From an uncultured Clostridia bacterium (GTDB lineage Bacteria; Bacillota; Clostridia; TANB77; CAG-508): a stretch of 7,196 nucleotides of DNA. This document shows, one piece after another, positions 5,619 through 7,196 of the stretch (the first letter of the stretch is position 1; each line of letters begins with the position of its first letter). Under the pieces are notes generated by a model. It did not search any database. It had not been told where the DNA came from and saw nothing but the letters and a program-made list of their open reading frames with translations. The position numbers were made by a program, and so were the translations under genes. Location of the stretch: assembly GCA_944390615.1 (NCBI GenBank), contig CALXRJ010000050.1:1-7196 (forward strand), given 5' to 3'.

Positions 5619-6158
5619 TTAAGCATGGAATGGCATTCCTAATAATTTTAGTAATTCTCTTGCTTCTTCATCTGTTTTAGCAGTTGTTACAAAAATAATA
5701 TCCATTCCTCTTAATTTATCTACTTTGTCATATTCAATTTCAGGGAAGATTAGTTGTTCTTTGATTCCCATAGAATAATTTCCTCTACCATCAAAAGAAT
5801 TGCTTGATACTCCTCTAAAATCTCTAACTCTTGGAAGTGCAGTATTCATTAATTTATAAGCAAAATCATACATTTTATCACTTCTTAATGTAACTTTACA
5901 TCCAATGTCAGCTCCTTCTCTTATTTTGAATGCAGCAATAGACTTTTTCGCCTTTGTTACAATAGGTCTTTGTCCTGTAATTTGTGTTAAATCATTCATT
6001 GCATTTTCTAAAGATTTAGGATTTTCTCTGGTATCCCCTAAACCAATATTGATTACTATTTTATCTAATTTTGGAACTTGCATTTTTGATTTATATCCAA
6101 ACTTTTTCATTAATGCTGGAACTACTTCTTTTTCGTATTGTTCTCTTAAGACTTCCAT
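5619..6158 (-). CDS. rplE: 50S ribosomal protein L5
   Basis: L5 binds 5S rRNA together with L18 and contributes to the central protuberance, where it contacts S13 and the P-site tRNA. The 179-residue length is standard. Recognisable segments are LREQYEKEVVPALMKKFGYK at the N-terminus, KIVINIGLGD (about residues 33-42), the TGQRPIVTKAKKSIAAFKIREG segment, the LPRVRDFRGVS stretch and RGNYSMGIKEQLIFPEI, ending in ARELLKLLGMPF. The ATG at 6156-6158 follows AAAGGAGG with about 10 nt spacing. It lies between rplX and rpsN, the conserved spc position. Nothing is unusual in the protein. Confidence 0.98.
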   Translation of the reverse strand: MEVLREQYEKEVVPALMKKFGYKSKMQVPKLDKIVINIGLGDTRENPKSLENAMNDLTQITGQRPIVTKAKKSIAAFKIREGADIGCKVTLRSDKMYDFAYKLMNTALPRVRDFRGVSSNSFDGRGNYSMGIKEQLIFPEIEYDKVDKLRGMDIIFVTTAKTDEEARELLKLLGMPFHA

Positions 6159-6186
6159 CTAATTTGTTCCTCCTTTCTTATACAAA

Positions 6187-6492
6187 TTAATTTATTTTGG
6201 CTCCACATTTTTTACAAATTCTAAATTTCTTTCCATCTTCTAGTACATATCCAATTCTTGTTGTTTTTCCACATTTTGGGCAAACTAATCCAACAATAGA
6301 TGAATGAATTGGAAATTCAGAAGGGATGATTCCACCTTCTTTGTTTGGTGCAGCTTTCACATGTTTTTTTCTTATATTAACACCTTTTACAATTATTTTT
6401 TCTGTTTTTGGTATTACTTCTAAAACTTCACCAGTTTTACCTTTATCATTTCCAGATAAAACCATTAAATTGTCACCTTTTTTTAATTTCAT
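6187..6492 (-). CDS. rplX: 50S ribosomal protein L24, zinc-ribbon (C+) form
   Basis: L24 is an assembly initiator that binds 23S rRNA near its 5' end. The N-terminal KOW motif is visible at residues 3-30 (LKKGDNLMVLSGNDKGKTGE), followed by VKGVNIRKKHVK. The C-terminus carries two CxxC pairs, C71/C74 (CPKC) and C93/C96 (CKKC), so all four ligands of the zinc-binding form are present. It is 101 residues long, within the family range. The ATG start follows AAAGGAGG with 10 nt spacing. The gene sits 48 nt after rplN and 28 nt before rplE. Many bacteria carry L24 without these cysteines; together with the zinc-type S14 two genes downstream, two zinc-binding ribosomal proteins are encoded here. Confidence 0.97.
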   Translation of the reverse strand: MKLKKGDNLMVLSGNDKGKTGEVLEVIPKTEKIIVKGVNIRKKHVKAAPNKEGGIIPSEFPIHSSIVGLVCPKCGKTTRIGYVLEDGKKFRICKKCGAKIN

Positions 6493-6540
6493 TTAAGGTT
6501 TTCCTCCTTTCGAAAATTTTCTGCTACGGTTTGCTTTATC

Positions 6541-6909
6541 TTAAAGAACTTCTGGAGCTAATGAAAGTATTTTCATGTATTCTCCATCTCTTAACTCTCT
6601 TGCAACTGGTCCAAATATACGTGTTCCTCTTGGTGTTTTGTCATCTCTTATAATAACAGCTGCATTTTCATCAAATCTGATATAAGAACCATCTGCTCTT
6701 CTAATTGGCTTTTTTGTTCTTACTACTACAGCTTTTACAACATCACCTTTTTTTACAACTCCACCTGGTGTTGCTTGTTTTACAGACGCAACGATAATAT
6801 CGCCAATACTAGCAGTTTTTCTATAGGAACCACCTAAACATCTGATACACATAATTTCTTTTGCACCTGTATTATCAGCTACTTTTAATATACTTTGTTG
6901 TTGTACCAT
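6541..6909 (-). CDS. rplN: 50S ribosomal protein L14
   Basis: L14 is a five-stranded beta-barrel protein at the subunit interface; it contacts 16S rRNA and is also the docking site of the silencing factor RsfS. The 122-residue length is the usual one. It opens with MVQQQSILKVADNTGAKEIMCI, typical of L14, and contains GDIIVASVKQATP, the VKKGDVVKAVVVRTKK segment, the RADGSYIRFDENAAV segment and a C-terminal RGTRIFGPVARELRD stretch. The ATG at 6907-6909 follows an AAAGGAGGT ribosome binding site with about 10 nt of spacing. A perfect 12-base palindrome (6911-6922) lies between that site and the start codon and shares two G residues with it. No truncation or unusual residues are seen. Confidence 0.98.
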   Translation of the reverse strand: MVQQQSILKVADNTGAKEIMCIRCLGGSYRKTASIGDIIVASVKQATPGGVVKKGDVVKAVVVRTKKPIRRADGSYIRFDENAAVIIRDDKTPRGTRIFGPVARELRDGEYMKILSLAPEVL

Positions 6910-6940
6910 TGGTTTATAAACCTCCTTTTTTTCTTACCTT

Positions 6941-7196
6941 TTATTTGATTACTGCTTTTTCAACTATTTCAACGACTCTCCATCTTTTATCTTTTGAAAG
7001 AGGTCTAGTTTCCATAACTTTTACTTTATCTCCAATTCCACAGCTGTTTTCTTCGTCATGTGCTTTTAAAGTATAGGTTTTTTTCACGATTTTTCCGTAA
7101 ACACTATGTCTTACGTTTCTTTCAACAGCTACGACTACAGTTTTATCCATTTTATTTGATTTTACTGTACCGATCATTGTTTTACGAAGATTTCTT
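6941..7196 (-). CDS. rpsQ: 30S ribosomal protein S17 (5' end cut by the window edge)
   Basis: S17 binds 16S rRNA early in assembly of the 30S body and has an OB fold. The family is recognised by KMDKTVVVAVERNVRH near the N-terminus, followed by YGKIVKK, the AHDEENSCGIGDKV segment and the C-terminal signature METRPLSKDKRWRVVEIVE. An ATG lies at 7175-7177, but the reading frame stays open to the window edge and the codons at 7178-7195 read RNLRKT. That is the usual S17 N-terminus (M-x-RNLRKT), so the ATG is internal and the true start lies just past 7196, probably only one or two codons away. The stop is TAA at 6941-6943. The gene lies 31 nt upstream of rplN, the normal spc order. The identification is secure; only the exact start is unseen. 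Confidence 0.97.
   Translation of the reverse strand, partial: RNLRKTMIGTVKSNKMDKTVVVAVERNVRHSVYGKIVKKTYTLKAHDEENSCGIGDKVKVMETRPLSKDKRWRVVEIVEKAVIK

Noticed and set aside
6505..6530. The palindrome GAAAATTTTC before rplX as a regulatory site
   Set aside because: A 10-base AT palindrome is expected by chance in this composition, and nothing else supports it.
7175..7177. ATG as the start of a 78-residue S17
   Set aside because: The frame continues to the window edge with RNLRKT, the usual S17 N-terminus, so this methionine is internal and the gene is cut by the window.

Overview
The window is a stretch of the conserved spc ribosomal-protein cluster, with every gene on the minus strand. Read in the direction of transcription (right to left), the order is rpsQ (S17, cut by the window edge), rplN (L14), rplX (L24), rplE (L5), rpsN (zinc-type S14), rpsH (S8), rplF (L6), rplR (L18), rpsE (S5), rplO (L15), secY, adk and map. 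The very AT-rich sequence, the AAGGAGG-type ribosome binding sites before nearly every gene, the 61-residue four-cysteine S14, the zinc-lid adenylate kinase and the secY-adk-map order all point to a low-GC member of the Bacillota. A clostridial or related uncultured gut lineage fits best, but this is an inference. Tryptophan is encoded by TGG where checked, so there is no sign of a mycoplasma-type code.

Right part (about 3000-7196): ten ribosomal protein genes, packed with 11-68 nt gaps. They encode both early-assembling 50S proteins (L5, L24, L14, L6, L18, L15) and 30S proteins (S17, S14, S8, S5). The gene for L30 (rpmD), which usually lies between rpsE and rplO, is missing: only 16 nt separate the two, and these are taken up by the rplO ribosome binding site. 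secY follows rplO with no spacer, uses a TTG start, and has its Shine-Dalgarno sequence inside the last rplO codons.

Middle part (1524-1676): the only sizeable intergenic region. It holds an intrinsic terminator right behind secY, a short GC-rich patch, and a strong sigma-A-type promoter (TTGACT-17-TAAAAT) before adk. The spc transcript therefore probably ends, at least partly, after secY, and adk-map is transcribed from its own promoter.

Left part (1-1523): adk and map, both housekeeping genes usually found behind secY. Adk balances adenine nucleotides, and Map removes the initiator methionine from new proteins, a step linked to translation. A perfect consensus promoter (TTGACA-17-TATAAT) overlaps the last codons of map and points out of the window, presumably toward the next translation genes (infA and rpmJ in many relatives; not visible here).

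I found no mobile element, CRISPR array, tRNA, rRNA or plausible novel protein. The points of interest are how the cluster is cut into transcription units, the missing rpmD, the TTG starts, and small sequence variants in Adk and Map.
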